This document shows positions 43,921-52,826 of a stretch of 64,000 nucleotides of DNA, in pieces (within the stretch, counting starts at the first letter, position 1; each line of letters opens with the position of its first letter). The notes under the pieces are model-generated. The model saw only the letters and a list, made by a program, of their open reading frames with translations, had not been told where the DNA came from and did no database searches. The DNA is from Phycisphaerales bacterium (GTDB taxonomy: Bacteria; Planctomycetota; Phycisphaerae; UBA1845), in the NCBI GenBank assembly GCA_020639115.1, contig JACKHG010000003.1, positions 1 to 64,000 of the forward strand, in the 5' to 3' direction. The translations under genes and the position numbers were made by a program.

Positions 43921-45891
43921 ATGACCAAGCGGCGGGACAATATGACGACCTCAGTCGCGGCGATCATTGTCGAGCAGGGCAAGATCCTCGACTTTGTCGA
44001 CGGGAAGACGCAACGCCGAGAAACGCCTGAAGAGTACGTGCGACAGGAGATTGCGAAGTCGCTTGTCCGTGAGTACCGGTATGCGAAGGCGGACATCGCT
44101 GTCGAGTTCACCATCCGCGTCGGGGGGTCGAAGCCCCGTACCGACCTGGTCATTTTCCCACCGACAACCGACCACACCCAGCAGAACGCCAAGTTGATCG
44201 TCGAATGCAAGTCCGCGAAAGTGAAGGCGGCTGACAAAAAGGACGGGGTGGGCCAGCTGCAAGCCTACATGGCTTCATGCCCAAATGTACTGTACGGCAT
44301 GTGGACCAATGGGATCGAGAGATACTGCTACCGTCGAGTAGAGCGAAAAGGCAACGTCGATTTCGAGGATGTGCCCGATATCCCGCAGTTCGGCCGCGAA
44401 GATGAAGCCGACGATCGGCCCCGATTCGACCAGTTGAAGCCAGCCACATCGGATGCGCTGCTTTTTGCCTTCCGTCGTTGCCATAACTACATAGCTGGTA
44501 ATCAGGGACTCCAGAAGCCGCAAGCATTCTGGGAACTGCTGAAGCTCATCTTCTGCAAGATCTACGATGAACGACATAATGATCACGTCGCATTTTACGC
44601 GTCGGGAAACGAGCGGCACGGCGTTAACGGCCCTCTGAAGGTTAAGAAGCGCATTGACGATTTGTTTGATCAGGTTCGTGGCGAATACACGTCGATCTTT
44701 CGGGAATCCGAGGCCATTGAACTGAAACCGGTAGTTCTCGCATACCTCGTAACCCAACTCCAGATGTATTCGCTCCTGGAAAGCGACGTTGATGTAAAGG
44801 GTCGCGCGTACGAGGAGATCGTTGGCTCGAATCTACGCGGGGATCGTGGCGAGTTTTTCACTCCACGAAATATGTGTGCAATGGCGGTCGGAATGCTCGA
44901 CCCTGATGAGAAGCAAGTTGTCCTCGACCCCGCCTGCGGCACTGGCGGTTTTCTCATCACCGCAATGAACCATGTGATCGAGAAGATTCGTGTTGCAGAG
45001 GAAGCCAAATGGGGCGGCAACCACGCTCGCGCCGAACGAGCTATCCAAACACGGATTCAACGCTACGCGGCTAAGCAGATCTTCGGTGTCGATTTCAACC
45101 CCGAATTGGTCAAAGCGTCGAAGATGAATATGGTCATGAATAACGACGGGGCTGGCAGTCTGTTCCAGGCGAACTCGCTTGCCGACCCGATGACGTGGGA
45201 CATGGACCTGCGGAAGGCGAGGCTCATGGGTAAGGTGGATGTGCTATTCACCAATCCACCGTTCGGCTCAAAGATACCTGTCAGCGATCCTGCAGTTCTG
45301 GAGCAGTTTGACCTCGGCCACACATGGTCGTACAGCAAGGACACGGATGAGTGGATCCAATCCTGTTCAGTTCAGAAATCCCAGCCGCCAGAGATATTAT
45401 TCATCGAGCGCTGCGTCCAATTCCTGAAGCCGGGCACCGGCCGTATGGCTATCGTGCTTCCGGATGGCATCCTGGGATCGCCCGGCCTTGGATATGTGCG
45501 CGAGTGGATTCTACGCCGCACGCGCGTTCTTGCCAGTATCGACATGCACCCAGACACGTTCCAACCGTTTGTCAGCATTCAGACCAGCTTGCTGGTTCTC
45601 GAACGCAAGTCTGATGAGTTGATCAACGTGGAGCGGGCGGCGAGACGTATCAACGATTACTCAGTCTTTATGGCCGTGGCGAACCACGTCGGCCATGACA
45701 AGCGCGGAAATGTCACCTACGTGCGCGACCGCCAAGGCAACGAGATTGCCCAAGAGACGGAGGAGCGGGTTAAGGAATATCAAGACGGGCTTCCTGTCTA
45801 TTCAACCCAGCGGACGAAGAAGAAGGTGGTAGACGACAACACGCAACAGATCGCTCAGGAGTTCCGCAAATGGCTCTCCGAGCAAGACTAG
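43921..45891 (+). CDS. BcgI-like restriction-modification subunit: nuclease plus N6-adenine methylase
   Basis: 656 aa. Residues 30-130 form a type I HsdR-N-like nuclease: PRTDLVIFPP (D75) and LIVECKSAKV (E95, K97) give PD-(D/E)XK. Residues about 170-620 are an HsdM-type methyltransferase: helical N-lobe FAFRRCHNYIAG; RGEFFTPRNMC; motif I DPACGTGGFLI (about 336); catalytic NPPF (about 445); and the APEILF-like PPEILFIERCVQFLKPGTGRMAIVLPDGIL. No helicase motifs are present. This one-chain nuclease-methylase of about 650 aa, followed by a specificity gene, fits the A subunit of type IIB BcgI-like systems. Overlaps the next gene by 22 bp. Complete length. Confidence 0.9.
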   Translation: MTKRRDNMTTSVAAIIVEQGKILDFVDGKTQRRETPEEYVRQEIAKSLVREYRYAKADIAVEFTIRVGGSKPRTDLVIFPPTTDHTQQNAKLIVECKSAKVKAADKKDGVGQLQAYMASCPNVLYGMWTNGIERYCYRRVERKGNVDFEDVPDIPQFGREDEADDRPRFDQLKPATSDALLFAFRRCHNYIAGNQGLQKPQAFWELLKLIFCKIYDERHNDHVAFYASGNERHGVNGPLKVKKRIDDLFDQVRGEYTSIFRESEAIELKPVVLAYLVTQLQMYSLLESDVDVKGRAYEEIVGSNLRGDRGEFFTPRNMCAMAVGMLDPDEKQVVLDPACGTGGFLITAMNHVIEKIRVAEEAKWGGNHARAERAIQTRIQRYAAKQIFGVDFNPELVKASKMNMVMNNDGAGSLFQANSLADPMTWDMDLRKARLMGKVDVLFTNPPFGSKIPVSDPAVLEQFDLGHTWSYSKDTDEWIQSCSVQKSQPPEILFIERCVQFLKPGTGRMAIVLPDGILGSPGLGYVREWILRRTRVLASIDMHPDTFQPFVSIQTSLLVLERKSDELINVERAARRINDYSVFMAVANHVGHDKRGNVTYVRDRQGNEIAQETEERVKEYQDGLPVYSTQRTKKKVVDDNTQQIAQEFRKWLSEQD

Positions 45892-47327
45892 TTGCGCCAC
45901 CAATACCACCTCAGCAGACGTGGCCGTGGCACAAGCTGAAGTCGCGGTCGCTTCCCGTGTCACTGATGCTGGGTGGCGACCGGCGGATGGAAGCTGACAG
46001 CTATCTGTCTTCTGGATTCGGAATACGGCGTTCTATTGAAGCTAAGAAATCCGGGTGGCGGCGCGTCGGCGATGTCGCGCGCGTTTGGATGCCGGGTCGC
46101 CTGAAGGGCATCCAGGTTGCAAGCGACGTCGGCACCCCGTTTCTTGCGGCAACGCAGGTTTTTGACCTGCGCCCCATTCCTCGTAAGTGGCTTGCGCTCG
46201 CCCGTACCTACGATTCTAGCAGTCGTTTTGTGAAGTCCGGACAGATCCTCGTGACGTGCTCCGGTTCAGTTGGGCGGACGACGCTCGCGTATGCAGTTCA
46301 CGAAGACACTCTGATCTCCCACGATCTACTTCGCGTTGACCCGTTTGATGATGAGCACAAGGGGTGGATGTACGCCTTTCTCCATTCGCCTCAGGCAAAG
46401 GCGATGGCGTTGGGTTCGCATTATGGTCACATTATCAAGCACCTGGAAACGTCGCACCTAGAGCTATTACCTATTTGCGACGTCGATGATGCCGTCGCCA
46501 GACGCTTCAACGATTCGGCCAAAAAGGTGATTGCCCTCAGAAACAGGGCGTACGAACGTACGCTCAAAGCGGAGACTCTATTCGAAAAAGCGGTGGGGCC
46601 GATTGCTATTCACGATTGGGGAACTGCCGGTTTTGTTCTTCCATCGGTCGGAGCGTTGATGAATCGCAGGAGGCGATTGGAAGCGGCAACCCACAACCCG
46701 GGAGCGCGTCACATTCGTCGGCACCTAGAGGAAAACGGGAATGGGTTTTGCACGATAGCCGACGCGGGCTATGATGTGTGGCTTCCTGGACGCTTCCGAC
46801 GTGTTGCTTCTGAGGCTGGCGTGCCGCTTCTCGATACGTCTGCCTTGGGTGCTATCAACCCCTCGCCTACTAGAGTCATCAAGGATGGAGATTTTGGAGA
46901 TCCATATCGGGGCCGAGTCTGCCGACACTGGATACTGATGCCGAGATCCGGTCAAGTGTATGGAATACTCGGAACACCAACGCTAGCGCTCCAATCCTGG
47001 GAGTCCTGGGTGATTTCGGATGATGCACTGCGCATCAAGCCACGGAACGATTCGTCGGCGCGCAGCGGCTACATGCTTACCGCACTTGGGCATCCGACCC
47101 TAGGACGCCCGTTAGTGAAGGCGATTGCATACGGTTCGAGTATTCCGCACATTGATCCCGATGACCTGTCCAACTTCCATGTGGTACGCCTGAATGCGAA
47201 GCAGGAGGGTGAGATTGCCGACCTTGCCGAGGCTGCTGCAACGGCGCGGTCCGATGCCGACGTGGTCGAACAGGAGATGGGAGCCGAAGCTGGGGAGATA
47301 ATCGAGGAATTCGTCCAGGGAAACTAG
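45870..47327 (+). CDS. Restriction-modification specificity subunit (HsdS/BcgIB-like)
   Basis: 485 aa, overlapping the methylase end by 22 bp. It has two target-recognition halves: the first around 70-200 (RRVGDVARVWMPGRLKGI, SGQILVTCSGSVGRTTLAY, HSPQAKAMALGSHYGHIIKHLE) and the second around 290-450 (NGFCTIADAGYDVWLPGRF, GRVCRHWILMPRSGQVYGILG, YGSSIPHIDPDDLSNF), each followed by helical spacers (FNDSAKKVIALRNRAYERTL; EIADLAEAAATARSDADVVE). It would recognise a bipartite sequence for the nuclease-methylase subunit. No HsdR translocase is adjacent. Confidence 0.9.
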   Translation: MALRARLVAPPIPPQQTWPWHKLKSRSLPVSLMLGGDRRMEADSYLSSGFGIRRSIEAKKSGWRRVGDVARVWMPGRLKGIQVASDVGTPFLAATQVFDLRPIPRKWLALARTYDSSSRFVKSGQILVTCSGSVGRTTLAYAVHEDTLISHDLLRVDPFDDEHKGWMYAFLHSPQAKAMALGSHYGHIIKHLETSHLELLPICDVDDAVARRFNDSAKKVIALRNRAYERTLKAETLFEKAVGPIAIHDWGTAGFVLPSVGALMNRRRRLEAATHNPGARHIRRHLEENGNGFCTIADAGYDVWLPGRFRRVASEAGVPLLDTSALGAINPSPTRVIKDGDFGDPYRGRVCRHWILMPRSGQVYGILGTPTLALQSWESWVISDDALRIKPRNDSSARSGYMLTALGHPTLGRPLVKAIAYGSSIPHIDPDDLSNFHVVRLNAKQEGEIADLAEAAATARSDADVVEQEMGAEAGEIIEEFVQGN

Positions 47328-47499
47328 AAACTAAATGACCGTGCGCGATTGCGCGCCTTCGTAAGTGCCTGATTTGCAAGAGTTCGTGATTGATTAGTGC
47401 GGCGGGACGCTCCATATCGAGGTGTGAAATCTCAATCAAGGACATGGAGGTCCTTATGGCTGATGTGCCTGGATCGGTGGTCGCTCAAGGTGCAAGTCT

Positions 47500-48431
47500 G
47501 GATTGGATGCGACGGGAACGCGTGACGCAGGTGTAATGGTGCCGCCGCCACTGTCCCCTACATGCGGGCAAGGGACGTGGGCTGCGGACGATCGCGACGC
47601 CGCGGGCTGTTCGTGCCTCAAAAATGCGGTGGTGGAGCGTTTGGCGTGATAAAAGGTCTGGCGGATCGGTGCAGACAACGCAAAAGCCTGCTGGACAGGA
47701 TTACCTTGATCGACTTTGCCGAGGTCGTGCAAAACCAGCGAGCGACTACGGCTATGCCCGACCGACCTGACGCGCGAATTGCTGGTGGCGGTATTATGAA
47801 CTGACCGGCGTGCGCATTCACGTGGGACGATGAGTCGAGCGTCAAGCAGATCGGGCGCCTGCCGCGCCGGCCCTGTCTACGGTGCGCTGCCCTGGCCGAA
47901 GGCGAAAAAAAAGCAGCGGAGATTTGCGGACAGGACACTGGCGGCAGTAACAGCCGGCACGGGGCGGCGAGGTGGTGGTCTTGCGGACGGTAGAGGACGT
48001 TCACCGAATCCCAAGACGCCTGACTGGATGAATTGCGGTCAGCAGAAAGAAGTGCTCGCCGGGCAGAACCAGAGCGCTACCTTGCAGCGTGCCTTTTGAT
48101 GCGGCCAGCGTCGGCTGACGTGAGCGGGACCGGCACGGCGCTCTTTCGTTGCGTTGCTGCGGGGCGCTGGTCGAGGCGTACCCGCGTGCCCGACATCCAT
48201 GTCATCCTGGACAACTACCGCATCCACCATAGCCAGTTCACCAGGGCTGCTGGCGAACTCGCGTCGGATCACGCGCTGCACTTCCTGCCGCCGTACAGTC
48301 CGAACGACAATCGAATCGGAGCTGCGTCTGGCAGGACTTGCACGCGGAAGTCACGCAACCACCGCTGCAGCTCCATGGAGGAACTGATGAAGAGGTAGTT
48401 TGAGCACGCCACCGAAACAGCGAACCGTTGA
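47500..48431 (+). pseudogene. IS630-family transposase wreck
   Basis: Pieces of an IS630 DDE transposase appear in several frames: YYELTGVRIHVGR near 47797, RPWPKAKKKQRR-like at about 47890, PDWMNCGQQKEVLAGQNQ near 48020, and the best-preserved block VPDIHVILDNYRIHHSQF ... HFLPPYSPNDNRI with the DDE Asp at about 48200-48310. It ends SMEELMKR and HATETANR at 48431. At least four frameshifts and lost segments; not functional. No clear terminal inverted repeats were found, but repeats of another type follow immediately. Confidence 0.75.
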
Positions 48432-48521
48432 CGTTCAGGCAGGCTGCGGCATGAGACTCAGACTGCGTCAACGGCACGGTCATTTAGTATGAAACGGGCA
48501 AGTAGTTCATTTGGGGGAGAG

Positions 48522-48622
48522 GGGGACAGTCACCGAGTTTAGGGAGGGGGGACAGTCGGGGACAGTCACCGAGTTTTTGATGCACCAGGGGAGGGGGACA
48601 GTCACCGAGTTTTTGATGCACC
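48522..48622 (+). repeat. Array of GGGGACAGTCACCGAG repeats
   Basis: Three units beginning GGGGACAGTCACCGAGTTT at 48522, 48558 and 48594; the last two are identical over 29 bases, extending to TTTTTGATGCACC. A fourth partial unit (GGGGGACAGTC) sits at 48546. All on the same strand, in non-coding DNA next to the IS630 wreck. From memory such motifs often flank mobile or REP-type elements. Confidence 0.75.
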
Positions 48623-48970
48623 GAGGAACAGGCCTCGGATAGCGGGCGCTGAGACAGCGGCTCTCGCCGGTCTTTCAGAACCCGTGGCGCTCGGCCGGCA
48701 CCGACGGAAGTGAGCAGCGGCCCAAATCTCGGCGATGCGAACCGTAGGTGCCTGTGCGGACTGGCCGGATGATTCCCAGCCAGCTTCACCGGCGGATCCC
48801 CAGCCCGATGCCGGGGCGCCGCCAGCGGGAACGCTACGCGGCGGTGAATACAGGAGTTACGGTTCCAATTGCCGGAAGTGCCTCCAAGCTCCACCTCGCC
48901 AGGATGGGCGGGCTGGCTGGGGCGGACTGGTGTCCGGACGCGAAACGGGGCGTTGGGCCTTGCTGGCTCT

Positions 48971-49095
48971 GGCCCCGGCGTTGCCGCCGGGGTACCGATG
49001 GCACGGCAACGCTGGCCTCGGCATGGCTGCCGGGGTCCTGACCGGCGGGGGAACGCGGGCCCGGGCATGGCTGCCGGGGTTCTGATCGGCGGGGC
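48971..49095 (+). repeat. Three copies of a GC-rich 32-bp repeat
   Basis: Copies at about 48971-49004, 49020-49051 and 49064-49095; the core is GGCATGGCTGCCGGGGT followed by YCTGAYCGGCG in the last two. A fourth, 50377-50409 (CCCCGGCGTGGCCGCCGGGG), lies beyond the next gene. The first and fourth form hairpins. Confidence 0.6.
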
Positions 49096-49114
49096 AGGGT
49101 GGCCCGCGCTGGCT

Positions 49115-50083
49115 TCATGGCGTGCCCATGAGAAACCCGTCCAGTGCGCGGCGCCGGCGCTGCCACCGCCGCCACAGCCACGGCACGACCAGCGTGAACG
49201 CAGCCGCCACCGCCCCGTAGCTCAGCAACACCGTCGGACCACGCATGCCCCATCCGGAATAGATCATCGGGCACCCGAAATCCTGCGATATCGGCTCCAG
49301 AAACTGCGGAACCCAGTCGAGCACCACCCCCTCCACCCGGAACATCTTGCCCCCCGTCACGTAATGCAGCAGCCAGGGGTACAGCACGCCACCGCTGGGA
49401 CCAATCGACGTGAACGTCCACCGGCAGTAACCCAGGTAGGCGGGCAGGAAAAACAGCAGCGGCACCAACGCCACTCGCAACGCGACCCTCCACCGCGACC
49501 TCCGCCGGATGCACGGCACGAGCACGAACCAGGGCAGTGCGCCCAAGTAGAGCATTTCGAACACAAGGCCAGCCGGCAGGAAGTGGAGCTTGAAGATCCT
49601 CTCCTGCAGCGCGATTTCGCCGTACGCCCACCCCACGGACGCATCGGGTACCCGCTCAGCCCGTTCGTCGGCAACCTGCTCCAGCAGCGTCTGGAGTCCA
49701 CGCGTCGATTCGTCACGCGCTAGGATCCAGGTACGATAGGCGCGAGCCGCATCCTTCTGCCGCGCGGGATCAAACGACTGGACATCGAGGATGTCCAGAA
49801 CAGCCGGAAAGCGGGCCAGCGCCTCCGACTCGGAGACGCGGTACAGCGTCGCACCGTGCAGGTGTTGGCTTTCGTAGAAAAACCAATCGTCCTGGACGCT
49901 GACGTGCCCCCACATGCGGTCCTCTTTTGCACGCGGCGACAGGTCAACACCGAGGGCCACGTGCCAGAAGTCCTCCGCGTTGCCGGGTTGGTAGGGCGCC
50001 ATCCGCTCAACGAGCGCCAAGAACCCGCCAATCACAGCCACGTTCAGGGCCAGGCCCACCGCAATAAGTAGCTTTCGCCGCAT
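49115..50083 (-). CDS. Hypothetical multi-pass membrane protein
   Basis: 322 aa from ATG 50083 (AGAGG close upstream). One N-terminal membrane helix (LLIAVGLALNVAVIGGFLAL), a soluble region of about 140 residues with an aromatic patch (VSVQDDWFFYESQHLHG) and helical RLQTLL-type stretches, then four or more hydrophobic segments (LHFLPAGLVFEMLYLGALPWFVLV; WRVALRVALVPLLFFLPAYLGYC; and near the end VLLSYGAVAAAFTLVVPWLW), closing with a basic tail. No family recognised. Flanked by the GC-rich repeats on both sides. A gene because of its consistent membrane topology and stop-free length. Confidence 0.7.
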   Translation of the reverse strand: MRRKLLIAVGLALNVAVIGGFLALVERMAPYQPGNAEDFWHVALGVDLSPRAKEDRMWGHVSVQDDWFFYESQHLHGATLYRVSESEALARFPAVLDILDVQSFDPARQKDAARAYRTWILARDESTRGLQTLLEQVADERAERVPDASVGWAYGEIALQERIFKLHFLPAGLVFEMLYLGALPWFVLVPCIRRRSRWRVALRVALVPLLFFLPAYLGYCRWTFTSIGPSGGVLYPWLLHYVTGGKMFRVEGVVLDWVPQFLEPISQDFGCPMIYSGWGMRGPTVLLSYGAVAAAFTLVVPWLWRRWQRRRRALDGFLMGTP

Positions 50084-50376
50084 GCGCACCTCTGCCCGCC
50101 GGCGATGAGACGAGATGATATCACGGCGCCCCCGGAAGGGTCGCGCCAACCCATGTTACGCCCGCCAAAGTGTCCGATCACCACCGGCGAAACATTCCCT
50201 ACTGGGCAGGTGTCCCGCAATAGCGTGACCGACAGGCTGAGGTGCCGGCGTTTCCCGAAGAGTCCCCGAAAAGAAGTCCCCGAAAAGCGACATTCTACTT
50301 TATTGGTATTTCCACAACACCACCCGGGCGAGCAAGAGCGCCCGGAGGCCTTTGGTCGGTAGGCACGGCGAAGCAG

Positions 50377-50409
50377 GCCCCGGCGTGGCCGCCGGGGTTC
50401 CGATCGGCG
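50377..50409 (+). repeat. Fourth copy of the GC-rich repeat
   Basis: GGCCCCGGCGTGGCCGCCGG and the following TTCCGATCGGCG match the copy at 48971. Lies between the two hypothetical membrane proteins. Confidence 0.55.
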
Positions 50410-50458
50410 CGCGGACGCACGGCGCCGCTGTCCGACCGGCGGCGACGATGGTCGGGCT

Positions 50459-50959
50459 TCACCGGGTTTGATTTCGCCAATCATCCGGCGCGCGAATCAC
50501 CAGGGGCATGATGCCCGCCCTTGCTACTTGGCGCAAGAACTCGTCGTGGACCAGGGGGCCGACGCGTTCATGTTTTTCCGTGTCGATGATCCACCAGCCC
50601 GTCGTCGGGTCGCGCGCCAGGTCCGAGAGACTCTGCTCGCACACGATGTACCGCTCGTTCCAGCCCAGCGCGGTGACGTCGGCATCGATCAGGACGGCGC
50701 TGTCCGCCACGCCGTAGAGGTCGCGCTTGGCCACGTGGTCGTCCGCAGCCCCGTCGATCCATCCGATGACGTGACGTTTTCCGGATGAACGGTCGAGCGC
50801 CAGCCCTCCCGGAAGGGGCAGAGAATAATCCGCCGACCCCGGCCCGCTGATCAACGCCGCGCCGATCATCTCGCGGCACGGTTCGAGCAGCACCAGCAGC
50901 ACGAACGCGCCGAATACCACAATCAGCCACGGCGGCACTCTTCGCTTCGTTGCGTCCAT
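50459..50959 (-). CDS. Hypothetical membrane-anchored protein
   Basis: 166 aa from ATG 50959 (ATG 50977 alternative). An N-terminal membrane helix (PPWLIVVFGAFVLLVLLEP) and a soluble beta-rich domain with VADSAVLIDADVTALGWNERYIV and TTGWWIIDTEKHERVGPLVHDEF, a pattern seen in small lipoprotein-like or 'DUF' proteins that sit in the periplasm. No family recognised. Separated by 375 bp from the previous minus-strand gene, with a repeat copy between. Confidence 0.65.
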   Translation of the reverse strand: MDATKRRVPPWLIVVFGAFVLLVLLEPCREMIGAALISGPGSADYSLPLPGGLALDRSSGKRHVIGWIDGAADDHVAKRDLYGVADSAVLIDADVTALGWNERYIVCEQSLSDLARDPTTGWWIIDTEKHERVGPLVHDEFLRQVARAGIMPLVIRAPDDWRNQTR

Positions 50960-52064
50960 GGATCTGTGCGCCCTCAACGATGCATCCGCCGGATTTCGTA
51001 CGCCGACAACCGCTGTAGGTTCGGAGCTGTGGATTCTCCAATCCGAGGAAACAGCCCACGCAACACGGGGCGGTAGTCATTCCCGGCCGATCGTCGCTGG
51101 CAGAACGACTCTCCACCTCGCGGCCATATCCACGAACCCCCAGCCACCCGGACACCACGCACGACGCAGCCACCACCCCCTGCAGACTCCAGTCTCCGGA
51201 CTGCCCCTCCCCCCGTCTGGCTGACCGCTGAAAGCTGATAGCTGACAGCTCGCGCGTTTTTCCGAGAGAAAATTCGCGCCCAAACCCGCCAATCGTGAAG
51301 CGCCCGCCAAGTCATGGGAGGTAGTGAACGCGTGTGAGGGAAGGACCCGCGCCGCCCATTCAGAGCACGGGGCGCAAAGCCCCGTGACCAACCCGCAACG
51401 CGCCGGATGAGCAACAGAACGATGCACACGCCGGAATCAGAACAGTTGATCAGGAGCAAGGTGAGCAGGCGACAGCCAATAACAGGACAACCCGCCAGCA
51501 GCACAGCGCGCCGGCAGCCACCACCCCGTTGCCGTTCTCCGCGACCTCCGCGCCTCCGCGGTGAAACCCGCGCGCGAAAAAAACTCCGCCCCAAAGCCGT
51601 TTGCCAGTCCCACTGCAACACGGGCGCTAGCGCCAACGCGGTTCACCCCGCGCCACGGCCCAGAATCGAGGATCACCATGCGTAAAGCGCTACTGCTAAA
51701 CGGCTTTGGAGTAACTCAACAACCCACCGAATTCCGCCAGTCATCCGAGGCCAACTTCAACGCGCCTTCGCCTCCGACCTTCCCCCATTCCCCATTCGCG
51801 CCACTGCACCGCACCAGCCCGCCGCCGCCCTCCGTGGCTCCGCCGCCCCCTCCTCCCCCCGAATTCGTCACTCGTCATTCGTCATTCGTCATTTCCGCCC
51901 CTCGTCTCTCCCCCCCAATTCGTCACTCGTCATTCGTCATTCGTCATTCCCTCGGCTGGAACGGATCCGGGACTGGCGGTACGCTGTTGGGCTCGTATTG
52001 GCGGGTTGTTGCGGTGATTCGGGGTTGGAAACGGCGTTTTTGGACGCGGGAGCGGCTGGTGCGG
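50960..52064. other. Intergenic stretch with a perfect direct repeat
   Basis: About 1.1 kb without a convincing gene. An open frame on the plus strand from 51561 is rich in R, P and S and only becomes protein-like after 52065. It contains a perfect 32-base direct repeat (51862 and 51917). Confidence 0.5.
51862..51948 (+). repeat. Perfect 32-bp direct repeat of GTCATTC units
   Basis: Units at 51862-51893 and 51917-51948 are identical and themselves built of CGTCATTC / CGTCACTC 8-mers. Non-coding. Confidence 0.85.
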
Positions 52065-52826
52065 ATGCGGGCGGTGCGGAAACAGCCAGTGCAGGCAGGG
52101 CGGTGGGGCGGCCTGGCAGGACGGCCCAGGGTGACCGTACAGCTCAGGCTGACCGAACAGCTCTGGGTGGCCACGCGGCTCAGAGTGACAGCCCGGGGTC
52201 TGGCCCTGGTCTGCCTGGCGCTGGGAGCCCTCTCGCTGGCATCAGCCACGGGTCCAGCCTGGGGCCAGGAGACGCCACCGGCTCAGACCGAGTCGTCCGC
52301 GCCCGCTCAGGGCGCAGACAGCGCTCAACCCCTGCCCACCCCGCCAGCCAACGCCGTCGACCTGGCCCGCGAACGCGACCTCATCCTCGAACAGGTCCAG
52401 CGCCGCGACCTCTCCGACGCCGAGGTCCGCGAGTGGATCGACTTCGCCGAGGCCATCAAGCAGCACGCCAAACGCGACCTCACCGTCTGGGAGCGCCTCC
52501 AGCGCGCCATCCGCGACCCCTGGGTCTTCTTCGGCTTCGCCGCCCAGGGCGTCTTCATGTTCCGCTTCGTCGTCCAGCTCATCGCCAGCGAACGCAAGAA
52601 GCGCAGCCACGTGCCCATCGCCTTCTGGTACCTCTCCATCACCGGCGGCATGATGCTCTTCGTCTACGCGCTCGTCCGCCGCGACCCGGTGTTCGTGCTC
52701 GGACAGGGGTTGGGAATCTTCATCTACGCCCGCAACCTGATGCTCATCCGCAACCGCCGCAACGAACGGCTCGACCTGCTCGAAGAACGCACCAACCGCA
52801 CCGCGGAGCGCGCCGAAACCCCATGA
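52065..52826 (+). CDS. LAB_N-domain membrane protein (partner of GT2)
   Basis: 253 aa from ATG 52065; the exact start is uncertain because the frame is open further up. A signal-like segment (LALVCLALGALSLASATGPA), a Q/P/A-rich linker, then helices 110-145, and the LAB_N block (WVFFGFAAQGVFMFRFVVQLIASERKKRSHVP, then FWYLSITGGMMLFVYALVRRDPVFVLGQGLGIFIYARNLMLI), three membrane segments. LAB_N proteins usually sit with an ArnC/DPM1-like glycosyltransferase, as here: its stop overlaps the next gene's start by 4 bp. Confidence 0.75.
   Translation: MRAVRKQPVQAGRWGGLAGRPRVTVQLRLTEQLWVATRLRVTARGLALVCLALGALSLASATGPAWGQETPPAQTESSAPAQGADSAQPLPTPPANAVDLARERDLILEQVQRRDLSDAEVREWIDFAEAIKQHAKRDLTVWERLQRAIRDPWVFFGFAAQGVFMFRFVVQLIASERKKRSHVPIAFWYLSITGGMMLFVYALVRRDPVFVLGQGLGIFIYARNLMLIRNRRNERLDLLEERTNRTAERAETP

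Noticed and set aside
48484..49631. Open frames (both strands) in the repeat-rich zone before the membrane protein
   Set aside because: R, G, P rich and made by the GC-rich repeats.
51561..52064. N-terminal extension of the LAB_N gene
   Set aside because: Covers the CGTCATTC repeats and P/S/R noise; the signal-like segment begins after 52065.
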